DNA of 64,000 nt from Plebeiibacterium marinum (GTDB taxonomy: Bacteria; Bacteroidota; Bacteroidia; Bacteroidales; Marinilabiliaceae). The position numbers and the translations under genes are program-made. The stretch lies in the NCBI RefSeq assembly GCF_026013615.1, contig NZ_JAPDPI010000029.1, positions 1-64,000 on the forward strand, in the 5' to 3' direction. This document shows positions 8,548-16,916 of this stretch, in pieces. A model generated the notes under the pieces. That model did no database searches and was not told the origin of the DNA. It saw only the letters and a list, made by a program, of their open reading frames with translations. Numbering within the stretch: position 1 is the first letter of the stretch; every line of letters begins with the position of its first letter.

Positions 8548-8947
8548 GGTTGCTGTTTTTATTAAGTGATAACTGCAATTTAGTTAAGGTTTTTTTTATT
8601 CCTTTTTCAATTACAGAGTAACCAAGTTCCTCTCTTGCTATATAAACCAGTGCAAACGTAATTTGTTGATTGTTCTGAGTAAGAAAAGAGGCAAATTCCT
8701 CCCTGTTCAAGCGATAGGCTTCCCTGCATCTTCTTTTAAGCAGGTTGCGCATTACCGCCCTTTTAAACCTTTTTTTTGATACGCTGAACAATACTTGCGA
8801 ATGTATTGGGTCTGGAAGATTGGATTTTTTATAAACCACCCTGAAAGGATAACATACAAATGATTTTCCTTCGGCAAACAGTTGGTTAATTAGTGTATGG
8901 CTGCATAACCGATCTGATTTTGGAAAGGAATAATCCGAATGTGCCAT
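8534..8947 (-). CDS. rnpA: Ribonuclease P protein component
   Basis: Protein subunit of RNase P, which trims the 5' leader of tRNA precursors. The conserved basic helix is visible as [23 protein letters not shown], here in the form [21 protein letters not shown] start at the ATG at 8947 (137 aa, MAHSDYSF). A TTG two codons upstream is also in frame but has nothing to recommend it. It overlaps yidD, which follows on the same strand. Confidence 0.92.
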   Translation of the reverse strand: MAHSDYSFPKSDRLCSHTLINQLFAEGKSFVCYPFRVVYKKSNLPDPIHSQVLFSVSKKRFKRAVMRNLLKRRCREAYRLNREEFASFLTQNNQQITFALVYIAREELGYSVIEKGIKKTLTKLQLSLNKNSNHATD

Positions 8948-8990
8948 TTGCAATTTATGTGTTTGTTAACCTTTAGTTTTGAAAGATAAA

Positions 8991-9016
8991 AAAAGGGCAT
9001 TTTAAAATGCCCTTTT
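8991..9016 (-). terminator. Palindromic terminator after hemD
   Basis: A perfect 26-bp palindrome, AAAAGGGCATTTT and its complement, can fold as a GGGCATTT stem followed by a U run. It lies 24 bases beyond the hemD stop on the minus strand. By symmetry it would work in both directions, but only hemD points into it. Confidence 0.8.
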
Positions 9017-9039
9017 GTATTTTGAGTCTCTGTTGGATT

Positions 9040-9792
9040 CTATTTTTGAGCTTTGTTGTGCTTTTTGATAAACTGCTCCAATGCCATGGTCATTGATGGT
9101 GCTTGTGGCATAGGGGCTTGAATATCTAACCTGTAACCGGCCTCTTTAACAGCCTTTGCTGTAGCAGGTCCAAACGAAGCAATTTTTGTTTCTTTTTGAT
9201 CCCAGCCAGGAAAATTTTGTAACAAACTGGCTATACCTGATGGACTAAAGAAAACAAGGATATCGTAATCAATATCTTTCAGGTCGCTTAAGTCGCTGCT
9301 TACGGTTCTGTACAATATGGCTTTTGAATACTTAATATTGTTTTTGTCCAGTAAATCAGGAATTTCTTGCTTGTGGATATCAGAAAGAGGAACCAGGTAG
9401 TTCTCATCTTTATGTTTTTTGATAACATCTGTCAAGTCAGCAAATTTTCCTGTAGAATGGAAAATTTTACGTTTCCTGTATACAATGTATTTTTGTAGAT
9501 AATACGCAGTTGCTTCAGAAATACAAAAATATTTCATTGTGTCAGGAACAGTTACCCGCATCTCTTCTGCAACCCTGAAATAATTGTCAATTGCAGTGCG
9601 ACTAGTGAAAATAACAGCTGAATGATCAAGGATGTTTACCTTTTGAGCACGAAACTCTTTGGTAGGCACACTCTCTACTTGAATAAACGGTCTGAAGTCA
9701 ATTTTTACGTTGTTCTTCTCCGCCAATTCAAAATAAGGTGATTTTTCTGTTTGTGGTTTTGGCTGGGAAACCAGGATTCTTTTTATCTTCAA
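9040..9792 (-). CDS. hemD: Uroporphyrinogen-III synthase
   Basis: 250 aa. Closes and inverts ring D of hydroxymethylbilane to give uroporphyrinogen III, on the route to heme and other tetrapyrroles. The N-terminal ILVSQPKP and KSPYFELAEK, the internal AVIFTSRTAIDNYF, and VFFSPSGIASL / ASFGPATAKAVKEAGY are the conserved two-domain pattern of the family. The start is TTG at 9792 (MKIKRIL), the position expected for the family; no ATG occurs just upstream. The DUF4271 protein gene precedes it by 33 bases. Confidence 0.88.
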   Translation of the reverse strand: MKIKRILVSQPKPQTEKSPYFELAEKNNVKIDFRPFIQVESVPTKEFRAQKVNILDHSAVIFTSRTAIDNYFRVAEEMRVTVPDTMKYFCISEATAYYLQKYIVYRKRKIFHSTGKFADLTDVIKKHKDENYLVPLSDIHKQEIPDLLDKNNIKYSKAILYRTVSSDLSDLKDIDYDILVFFSPSGIASLLQNFPGWDQKETKIASFGPATAKAVKEAGYRLDIQAPMPQAPSMTMALEQFIKKHNKAQK

Positions 9793-9825
9793 AACTATAT
9801 CTCTTTAATTCTTACCACGCAATGC

Positions 9826-11013
9826 CTATTTAATTAAAATCTTATAAACAATCATGATAGGCAAAATTTCTAGGGCACAAAGATACAAAAACAAGTAAAA
9901 TAATGAAGCTACATTTTTTAAAATAATTGCAAAACCCCTAAATAATTGCATTAAATAGAGTAAGGTGTATATAGAAAGGCCTAAATATATAACTCCCTGG
10001 ATTGCTTCAGGCGAGATATATGGAAGAACAAGTATGATAGGTAAAATAGCAATGGCAAATACTTTGTTGTGCAGGGAGCTGAAAAACAGATATTCTTTTG
10101 TTTCGGGGATAGTGTCGAATACAAAGGCAACAAATCGGTAGAGCGCCATTTTTATTAAGCCAAAAATAAGTATGATCCCTATGATAATTGGGATGAGTAT
10201 TAGGTTTTGACTGGAATAAGTTCTTATTTGGTAATGATTTATAACCTGGTATAAAAAGATTGAGGTGTTAAATAGAAACAGGCTATTAAGGATGAATGCC
10301 GGCTTTTGGTAGTGCAGGTTCACCGTTTTTAACATCTTCCTGGCATTCTGAGTATAAATTAGGGATGAGAACAACTCTTTTAAGTATTTAAAGTTAGTAA
10401 CCCTTAAAAAACCCAGTATTGCTACCGAAATTAATATAAATCCAGACAGAATGTCTTTATTCCAATTGTGCTCGGGAGCTATGGCGTGTTGAGGATTGAC
10501 TTCTGTATGTTCTTTTGTTTGTGTTCTACTTCCTTTTTGAGTGTCATTTAAACTGGTAGTTTTCTCCATGAAAAAAGAAGAATCAGTTTGGCTGCTTTCT
10601 GCTTGTGGCAGTGTGTTTGATATTTTAGTTTGTAATGTGTCTGTTACAGGTGCCGCATCGTTTTGTATGCCTGCCAATGATGGGTTTTGATTGATCCATA
10701 TCCTGTCGCTTAAGGGTATCGGCGATAAAAAATCATCGACAATGTTCTTCTTTAATATCCCAAAGTCTTTTTGGTTCCGTTTTATTAGATTAAAGGATAA
10801 AGAATCTTCTGGTGATGCCTTAAATAATTCAGGTGTTTTTTTTGGGGGGGTGGCTTGTTTTAAAAATCTTTTGGGAGTTTCGGGAATGGATAAAGTAGAA
10901 GTTTGCTTTATATCAACAACGATTGAATCTTTTGGTAACGAGATCTTGTGGTCTTCAATTCTGTTTGTAGAATCCTGTTTTGTTGTATTTTCTGCGTTTA
11001 TGTAAAGATCCAT
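9826..11013 (-). CDS. DUF4271 membrane protein
   Basis: 395 aa. The first 185 residues are Ser/Thr/Lys/Asp-rich, low in hydrophobics and probably disordered. The C-terminal part holds about six to seven membrane segments (roughly 188-204, 240-258, 270-292, 318-335, 340-358, 365-392). This C-terminal block and the position beside hemD match the DUF4271 family of Bacteroidota. Function unknown. Linkage with hemD could mean a role in tetrapyrrole handling or membrane sensing; that is inference only. Confidence 0.75.
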   Translation of the reverse strand: MDLYINAENTTKQDSTNRIEDHKISLPKDSIVVDIKQTSTLSIPETPKRFLKQATPPKKTPELFKASPEDSLSFNLIKRNQKDFGILKKNIVDDFLSPIPLSDRIWINQNPSLAGIQNDAAPVTDTLQTKISNTLPQAESSQTDSSFFMEKTTSLNDTQKGSRTQTKEHTEVNPQHAIAPEHNWNKDILSGFILISVAILGFLRVTNFKYLKELFSSLIYTQNARKMLKTVNLHYQKPAFILNSLFLFNTSIFLYQVINHYQIRTYSSQNLILIPIIIGIILIFGLIKMALYRFVAFVFDTIPETKEYLFFSSLHNKVFAIAILPIILVLPYISPEAIQGVIYLGLSIYTLLYLMQLFRGFAIILKNVASLFYLFLYLCALEILPIMIVYKILIK

Positions 11014-11068
11014 TGTTAAGTGATTTTTTGCAAAAATATAAAAACCATTGAAGAATTATAACTGAATT

Positions 11069-11656
11069 TTAAACGGCGGCAATCTTAAATGCTTCCATAG
11101 TCCAGGGGGTTGCATTTATAATTGCAGGAATTACATCTTCAGGTTTTTCAACAACACTCCAGATGTTTCGGTGTTCGTCCCTCATAAACTCCTCGTTGGC
11201 TATTTTATCAAGCATCTGGATCATAGGATTAAAGAAGCCATTTGTATTTAATAAAATTACAGGTTTTGTAAATAGGCCCAGTTTTTTGTTCGACAGTACC
11301 TCGAATAGTTCTTCAAGCGTGCCAGTGCTTCCCGGTAAGCAGATTACCGCATCTGTATTTTCTACCAATAACTTTTTCCTTTCTGCCATGGTGTCAACAT
11401 GAATCATGTTAGCTACACCTTTGTGTTCCCATTCAACTTCAACCATAAATCGTGGAATAATTCCCGTAACATCACCCCTGTTTAGCAACATGCTATCTGC
11501 AATGGCCCCCATTAGTCCAACCGCACCACCGCCGTAGTTCATGCCGATACCTTTCTGAGCCAGAATCTTTCCAAGTAATACAGCGTCTTTGGTATAGCAC
11601 TCTTTAACTTTTGAACTAGAAGCGCAAAAGACACATACTCTTTTTATTTCTTCCAT
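11069..11656 (-). CDS. LOG-family nucleotide phosphoribohydrolase
   Basis: Members cleave nucleoside 5'-monophosphates to base and ribose 5-phosphate (the LOG reaction on cytokinin nucleotides is the model). 195 aa from the ATG at 11656. The Rossmann signature YGGGAVGLMGAIAD and the active-site loop LPGSTGTLEELFEV are present; the usual PGGxGTxxE reads PGSTGTLEE, so one Gly is Ser. A longer frame starting at 11689 would overlap the upstream gene by 22 bases and adds a non-homologous tail, so I reject it. Last gene of a yccF, DUF417, LOG run. Confidence 0.85.
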   Translation of the reverse strand: MEEIKRVCVFCASSSKVKECYTKDAVLLGKILAQKGIGMNYGGGAVGLMGAIADSMLLNRGDVTGIIPRFMVEVEWEHKGVANMIHVDTMAERKKLLVENTDAVICLPGSTGTLEELFEVLSNKKLGLFTKPVILLNTNGFFNPMIQMLDKIANEEFMRDEHRNIWSVVEKPEDVIPAIINATPWTMEAFKIAAV

Positions 11657-11667
11657 GTGTTTAAATA

Positions 11668-12108
11668 TTATAAACTGTCGCTTGTGCACCAGGCCGATGC
11701 CCCAAGTAAAATAATGTCCTTTAAAATAGTTTGCCCGGCTTTTGATAATTCAGGGAAGCCGTATCCTGTTTGCCATACAATTTTTGAAGTAAACAGTAGC
11801 GAAATGCTTACAATAAACATGGTGCAAGCTCCAATGCCACCCCACACCGACATCGGTTTTGATATGGGTTTGAGCATGAGAAAAATCCCTGTTACTATTT
11901 GCAAATAGGCAACAATATGATTTAATGCGTAAGGAGTCAGGTATTTTAATATCCACGACATGTATCCTCCAGAGATTAACTGGTGGGTATAGTCTGCTTC
12001 AATGTTCTTGAATTTTAAAAATCCTAACCAAATAATAACCAGTCCTAGTCCGTATCTTAGTATAAAAACACCTAGTGTTTTTACCAGTTTGCTTAAAAAG
12101 TTCTTCAT
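11668..12108 (-). CDS. DUF417 (YkgB-like) membrane protein
   Basis: 146 aa with four hydrophobic segments (about 12-30, 48-68, 74-92, 95-107/128-140). The N-terminal RYGLGLVIIWLGFLKF and the central ISGGYMSWILKYLTPY followed by YLQIVTGIFLMLKP are typical of DUF417 relatives of DoxX. Function unknown; in other bacteria these proteins are linked to oxidative or chlorine stress, which the context here does not test. It lies between yccF and the LOG gene, with gaps of 15 and 11 bases. Confidence 0.75.
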   Translation of the reverse strand: MKNFLSKLVKTLGVFILRYGLGLVIIWLGFLKFKNIEADYTHQLISGGYMSWILKYLTPYALNHIVAYLQIVTGIFLMLKPISKPMSVWGGIGACTMFIVSISLLFTSKIVWQTGYGFPELSKAGQTILKDIILLGASAWCTSDSL

Positions 12109-12123
12109 CTCTCTTAGTAAGGT

Positions 12124-12501
12124 TTAACGTTTATATCTGATTTCCCTGCCAAATGGGGTTAATGCTATTGATGCCAATTTAAAGTGTTGTTTACCAAAGG
12201 GGATTCCAATGATGGTTATACATAAAATCAGTCCCCAAAAAACGTGTGACAGGGCAATCCAAATACCACCAACCAAAAGCCATAAAATATTCATGAATAG
12301 AGAGAGGCATCCATCAGCTCGTGGGGAAGCTACTGTTTCTCTTCCAAAAGGCCAGAATGCCAGGCTTGCCAGTTTTAGAGTCTGCAATCCAAAAGGAATA
12401 CCAATAATGGTGACCATTAAAATTATGCTGGCTACCAAATACTCAAGCGCCACCATAAAGCCGCCAAAAATTAACCAGATTATATTTCCAAGTAGGTTCA
12501 T
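12124..12501 (-). CDS. YccF-domain inner-membrane protein
   Basis: 125 aa made of two copies of the YccF repeat: NIIWLIFGGFMVALEY, then IGIPFGLQTLKLASLAFWPFGRE, and again NILWLLVGGIWIALSH, then IGIPFGKQHFKLASIALTPFGRE. Each copy holds two membrane segments, so four in total. The cellular role is unknown. First gene of the leftward run ending with the LOG gene. Confidence 0.88.
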   Translation of the reverse strand: MNLLGNIIWLIFGGFMVALEYLVASIILMVTIIGIPFGLQTLKLASLAFWPFGRETVASPRADGCLSLFMNILWLLVGGIWIALSHVFWGLILCITIIGIPFGKQHFKLASIALTPFGREIRYKR

Positions 12502-12792
12502 GTGTTTTTGTTTCGAATATAACTAATATAACTGTAAAGTATTTTTTATCTCTATAAAATATTGGTATCTGCTTTTTGCACTAATTAAGTTCTCTTTGGC
12601 TCAGATATTTTATGTTGTAGCACATGGTAACTTATTTATTCGTCAAAATGTAGAATTTAATCATTTTTAAATTAGGTCGAAAATATTTAAACAATAACAT
12701 GGAGAGTTGGAATTTGAAGCTTATGGAAATATGATGGGAACATATTAAGTATTAATTTGTTAACTTGATACAACTCATTAAAATATGGAATT

Positions 12793-15012
12793 ATGAAAAA
12801 AGCTTTACTTCTGATTTTCGTTTGGTCAGTGATATCGAATTTTCTTTTTGCTCAAAGTTGGGTGCAACTAACAAGTGCTGACCTGGAGGTTCCTTTTCCT
12901 GAAACCTTGGTAAAACATCAAACCGATTGGTATTTGGGTACTCCCGGAGGGGTGTTTAAGTTGACCAATGGCAGTGATTCCTGGGTGTTGGTAAATAATA
13001 ATTTAAATAATGTTATTGGACAGTTGCGAGTGGAAGGAATGGTATCTTCCGGAAACAATCTGGTTGTTGTAAATAGATGGTATGGCATTGTGTACTCAGC
13101 AAATGGAGGCTCTTCATGGGTTGCTTCTTCCGGATTGGATGGTTTTTATTATTTATCGAGAAATATTGTAAGTATAGGGGGGAGGTTATTAGTTGTTGCA
13201 GAGATTAATGACGGAACAGAAGCGTATGTGTATTATTCAGATGATAATGGAACCAGTTGGGAGCAGGGTATGCAGGTAACCGGGATTGATTACGAGCCTG
13301 ATATATTTACCGATGGAACCTTTGCGTATATCACACATTCCAATACAAACAACACAGGTGAGTTTCTATCAAAAACTTCTAATGGTCAAGCTGCAGTAAG
13401 CCTGGGTTTTTCAGCTGCATACCCGGGAAGTTCTATTGAGAATACTACTATTGAGAGTCTTGTTAAGTCTGGAGATTATCTGATTGTTGGTGGAGAGGGT
13501 AGTTTATATCGCTATGATCAGGTTGGCTCAGAGGGGTGGACAAATATTGGTATTCCTCCATACTGGGAAAATGGGATAGTGTTTAATAACCTGTGCGAAA
13601 ACGGTCTGGGAGAGGTGTTTGCTACATTTTTGGAAGGGGATATGTCTGTAGGTTTTTATAGTACCTTAAATCAGGGGGATAGCTGGACCTTGCATACAAC
13701 CTCTTTAACAAAAGGGGCTCCTTTTGCTTTGGCATTTGATGCTGTAGGTAATGAAGTTATAGCTTGCTTTATTGATGATGGTATTCATTATACTCCAGAT
13801 ATTAGTACAACTGCAGTGTCTCCGCTTAATTCAGGTTTGTTGGCCAGTGATTTTCAAGAGTTATATGTGTCCGGAGATAACATGTTAACCTCCTTGTTTG
13901 TGTCGGGGATATATGGTTCATCTGATTTGGGAAGTTCCTGGAATGTATGGATGAATGGCTTTCCTGCGGAACAGCAGCTGGAGCGGGTATATGGTTATTT
14001 AAATAATGGCGCTTACCTGTTTGCCAATTACTCAAATAATCCAGACGATGACCCTGAGCCCCAGGATTTATATCGGTCGGTGGATGATGGTGAGAACTGG
14101 GAGAAAGTAAATTACCCGGCAACTATCGATAATGTCAAGGTCGTTGGAAAAAACGGTTCTGTTATTTTTGGAATGGCATTGGATGGAAGTGATATCCGGT
14201 ATTATAGATCGCTAAATAATGGAGACGCCTGGACTGAAGCAACAACTATTCCTGCTGATTTTGTACCTAAAGTGATATCCGGAGATGGTGTTTCCGGAGA
14301 AAATAACTTGTTGTTTATGGCTGGTGTAAACACGTCCAATCTGTTAGAGGTATACAAATCTTCGGATGATGGAGAAACCTGGGCTTTAGCCATGGATGGC
14401 ATCTCTACAGGAAGTTTGGAAGCTTTATATGATGATGAAGATGTTTTATTGATCACTCCTGCCGGTAAGGCATTTTTAAAGGTAAGGTATTCAAACTGGA
14501 ATTATAGATTGCTATCCTGGGAGACTAATACATGGGTGCAAAAGTATTCTGGCGACCTACCTTACTATGATTTTAGTGCTATGGCTTATCACGATGGCGT
14601 GTTGTTTGTATCGCCCTATGATCAAGGGATTTATTTGAGTTATAATGATGGGGATAGTTATATCTCAACAAGTGGTATAAGTGCTGGTGTAGAGGTATAT
14701 GATTTTGCATTTTACAATGGAGTAGCCTATACAACTACAGCTCAGGGAATATGGCAATTGACAATTCCTACAAATCTGGATGATTCAGAACTGTACGATG
14801 GCGCAGTTTTGTCACCAAATCCTGCCAGTGATATCGTTAACTTGAATATTGAAGCAAATAAAGTATCCATCTATTCGTTAACGGGAGATTTAATACATGT
14901 GTATAATGTTGTAGATAATGCTATTAATGTTTCTGATCTGAAAAATGGCATTTATATTGTGCTTGTTGAAGGTAATTCAAGATCTAAGGTGGTTAAGCTT
15001 ATTAAAAAATAA
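12793..15012 (+). CDS. T9SS-secreted protein with BNR-type repeats
   Basis: 739 aa. Signal peptide (1-20, ending LFAQ). The body contains repeated Asp-box-like units such as YSDDNGTSWE, SSDLGSSWN, RSVDDGENWE, RSLNNGDAWT and SSDDGETWA, spaced over residues 85-560, which suggests a sialidase- or sortilin-type beta-propeller. No catalytic residues of sialidases are evident. The C-terminal 75 residues (LSPNPASDIVNLNIE to GIYIVLVEG...KVVKLIKK) form a T9SS type A sorting domain, so the protein should cross the outer membrane through the T9SS and be cleaved or anchored. It stands alone after a 290-base gap in which I see no clear promoter box. Confidence 0.88.
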   Translation: MKKALLLIFVWSVISNFLFAQSWVQLTSADLEVPFPETLVKHQTDWYLGTPGGVFKLTNGSDSWVLVNNNLNNVIGQLRVEGMVSSGNNLVVVNRWYGIVYSANGGSSWVASSGLDGFYYLSRNIVSIGGRLLVVAEINDGTEAYVYYSDDNGTSWEQGMQVTGIDYEPDIFTDGTFAYITHSNTNNTGEFLSKTSNGQAAVSLGFSAAYPGSSIENTTIESLVKSGDYLIVGGEGSLYRYDQVGSEGWTNIGIPPYWENGIVFNNLCENGLGEVFATFLEGDMSVGFYSTLNQGDSWTLHTTSLTKGAPFALAFDAVGNEVIACFIDDGIHYTPDISTTAVSPLNSGLLASDFQELYVSGDNMLTSLFVSGIYGSSDLGSSWNVWMNGFPAEQQLERVYGYLNNGAYLFANYSNNPDDDPEPQDLYRSVDDGENWEKVNYPATIDNVKVVGKNGSVIFGMALDGSDIRYYRSLNNGDAWTEATTIPADFVPKVISGDGVSGENNLLFMAGVNTSNLLEVYKSSDDGETWALAMDGISTGSLEALYDDEDVLLITPAGKAFLKVRYSNWNYRLLSWETNTWVQKYSGDLPYYDFSAMAYHDGVLFVSPYDQGIYLSYNDGDSYISTSGISAGVEVYDFAFYNGVAYTTTAQGIWQLTIPTNLDDSELYDGAVLSPNPASDIVNLNIEANKVSIYSLTGDLIHVYNVVDNAINVSDLKNGIYIVLVEGNSRSKVVKLIKK

Positions 15013-15136
15013 GGTTGGAGCATTTTATTTTATGTGGGTACAAGATATAATAGGTGGGATAGTATCTTTTATGTATATCAACAATTATTAACAGAAATAT
15101 CTCAAAATATTTTGGCACTTTTTATAATTTCGCAGC

Positions 15137-15535
15137 ATGATTTACATAGTAGTGTTAATTTTGTTGGCTCTTATTGTGGCATGGTTTGCTTCAAACAAAA
15201 CCAAACGTAAGGGTGAAGGGCAAGTAGAAGAAGAGGCGGTTGCAGTGCCGGATGATTGTTGTGGTGCACATGAAGTATGTGAGGCGGATAGTTTATTAAG
15301 TTCCAGTGCTGAGGTTAATTATTACGATGATGAAGAATTGGATAGGTTCAGGGGTACTGCTCCATCCGCTTATTCTGATGATGCCATTGAAGAGTTTCGC
15401 GACATATTGTATACTTTAAAAGGTATTGAGGTGGCAAGCTGGATGAAAAGCATTCAGCTCAGGCAGATTGAACTCCCGGAGATTATTCGTGAGGAAGCTT
15501 TGCTTATTGTAGGAGAGAGAAGGAATTTGGTTTAA
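15137..15535 (+). CDS. Small membrane-anchored protein with CCxxHxxC motif
   Basis: 132 aa. One N-terminal membrane segment (1-18), a charged linker, then DDCCGAHEVCEAD (about 39-51), then an acidic helical domain (YYDDEELDRFRG, EEFRDILYTLKG, LPEIIREEALLIVGERR). I recall similar sequences, with the same Cys/His cluster, in other Bacteroidia, but no function. The cluster could hold a metal ion or form disulfides. With the N-terminus out, the domain would be cytoplasmic. The gene is separated from the T9SS cargo gene by 124 bases and ends at a bidirectional terminator. Confidence 0.7.
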   Translation: MIYIVVLILLALIVAWFASNKTKRKGEGQVEEEAVAVPDDCCGAHEVCEADSLLSSSAEVNYYDDEELDRFRGTAPSAYSDDAIEEFRDILYTLKGIEVASWMKSIQLRQIELPEIIREEALLIVGERRNLV

Positions 15536-15557
15536 TTACTATAATTTTCAAAAATAA

Positions 15558-15583
15558 AAAGCCGACTATTTTTAGCCGGCTTT
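15558..15583. terminator. Bidirectional terminator
   Basis: AAAGCCGACTA / TAGCCGGCTTT, an 11-bp stem with one imperfect pair and a T-rich loop, with A and T runs on both sides. It separates the convergent small membrane protein gene and ilvE and can serve both. Confidence 0.8.
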
Positions 15584-15605
15584 TATGTTTTATATCAATT
15601 AGAGA

Positions 15606-16625
15606 TTATCCTATTACGGTAACCCAATTATGGGTATCTGGCTCGTCGCCATATTGGATAGCTCTTAATTTTTTGTATAGTTTCTGACTGATAGGGCCTG
15701 GTTCACCAGGTTCTCCATAATGGAATGATTTACCTTCTTCAACGTCGTCAATTTGTCCTACAGGACTAATAACCGCTGCGGTACCACATGCCCCAGCTTC
15801 TTCAAGTGAAGCTAATTCTGCAAATTCAATCGGCCTTCTTTCAACTTTCATTCCCATGTCTTCAGCAAGTTGTACCAGGCTCATATTGGTGATACTTGGA
15901 AGGATTGAATTTGACAAAGGTGTTATATAGGTGTTATCCTTAATTCCAAAGAAGTTTGCAGGGCCACATTCGTCGATGTATTTTTTTTCCCGGCTATCAA
16001 GATATAATACAGCCGAGTAACCTTTTTCATGTGCTATTTTACCTGCCACCATACTGGCTGCATAATTTCCACCTACTTTAATGTTACCGGTTCCCTGTGG
16101 AGCTGCTCTGTCAAATTTCCGGTTTATCATTAATTTTGTAGGCTTAAAACCTTCTTTAAAGTATGGGCCAACAGGAGTTACAAATACAATAAATGTATAT
16201 TCGTCTGATGGTGAAACGCCAACTTTTGGACCTGAACCGATTAATAATGGACGGATATATAAGGATGCTCCTGACTCATATGGGGGAACATAATCCATAT
16301 TGAGCTCAATTGCACGAATGACGGCTTTATTAAATAAATCAACAGGAACAGGTTCCATTAAAATACCCTCTGCAGATTTTTGCAGTCGTTTAGCATTTTC
16401 TTCCATACGGAAAACACGGACCTTGCCATCTTTCCCTTTAAATGCTTTAAGGCCTTCAAACGCCTCTTGACCGTAATGAACACATGTTGCCGCCATATGA
16501 ATGGTAAGTTGCTCAGAAGTGGATTCTTCCAACTCACTCCATTGGCCATCTTTAAAATAACTACGAACGTTATAGTCTGTTTTTATATAACTGAACGATA
16601 GATTTGCCCAATCGATTTTGCTCAT
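15606..16625 (-). CDS. ilvE: Branched-chain amino acid aminotransferase
   Basis: PLP enzyme that exchanges amino groups between glutamate and the 2-oxo acids of Leu, Ile and Val. 339 aa, the size of the eukaryote-like group II BCATs. Visible: HYGQEAFEGLKAF (50-62), RPLLIGSG, GPYFKEGF, and the PLP lysine in NIKVGGNYAAS (Lys183), followed by SAVLYLD and DECGPANFFGI. Monocistronic, with about 290 bases to typA upstream in which I see no consensus promoter box for ilvE. Confidence 0.95.
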   Translation of the reverse strand: MSKIDWANLSFSYIKTDYNVRSYFKDGQWSELEESTSEQLTIHMAATCVHYGQEAFEGLKAFKGKDGKVRVFRMEENAKRLQKSAEGILMEPVPVDLFNKAVIRAIELNMDYVPPYESGASLYIRPLLIGSGPKVGVSPSDEYTFIVFVTPVGPYFKEGFKPTKLMINRKFDRAAPQGTGNIKVGGNYAASMVAGKIAHEKGYSAVLYLDSREKKYIDECGPANFFGIKDNTYITPLSNSILPSITNMSLVQLAEDMGMKVERRPIEFAELASLEEAGACGTAAVISPVGQIDDVEEGKSFHYGEPGEPGPISQKLYKKLRAIQYGDEPDTHNWVTVIG

Positions 16626-16845
16626 GGAGAAATGATTAAAATGAACTAATTTTTTTTACCGATATAAAACTATAACAAATTGGTGAAAGATTTTATGACA
16701 GATCGCAACTTTAATGGATGATATTTTATATTTTGACCTGTTTAGTTATTCTATTTCTGAATATTACGCGCTTTTAATTTGAAAGTATAAAAAACTATAA
16801 TTTATTTTTAACGGATAAAAACAGCTTTGCGTTATTGCAAAAAAA

Positions 16846-16868
16846 AGCCGCATCAAAACGATGCGGCT
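16846..16868 (-). terminator. Rho-independent terminator of typA
   Basis: Perfect 9-bp stem AGCCGCATC / GATGCGGCT with a 5-nt loop, followed on the minus strand by six U residues. It lies about 50 bases after the typA stop. Confidence 0.88.
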
Positions 16869-16916
16869 AGCTGCTAACTCAAAAAACAGCAAATCAATAA
16901 ATAATTTCTGTATTAT

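Noticed and set aside
8296-8953. rnpA-yidD as a sign of a nearby replication origin.
   Set aside because: There is no rpmH, dnaA or DnaA-box cluster, and in Bacteroidota rnpA is not a reliable origin marker.
9790-9797. An exact TAGTTTTG box on the minus strand at the hemD start.
   Set aside because: It contains the TTG start codon itself, so transcription would begin inside the gene. Taken as chance.
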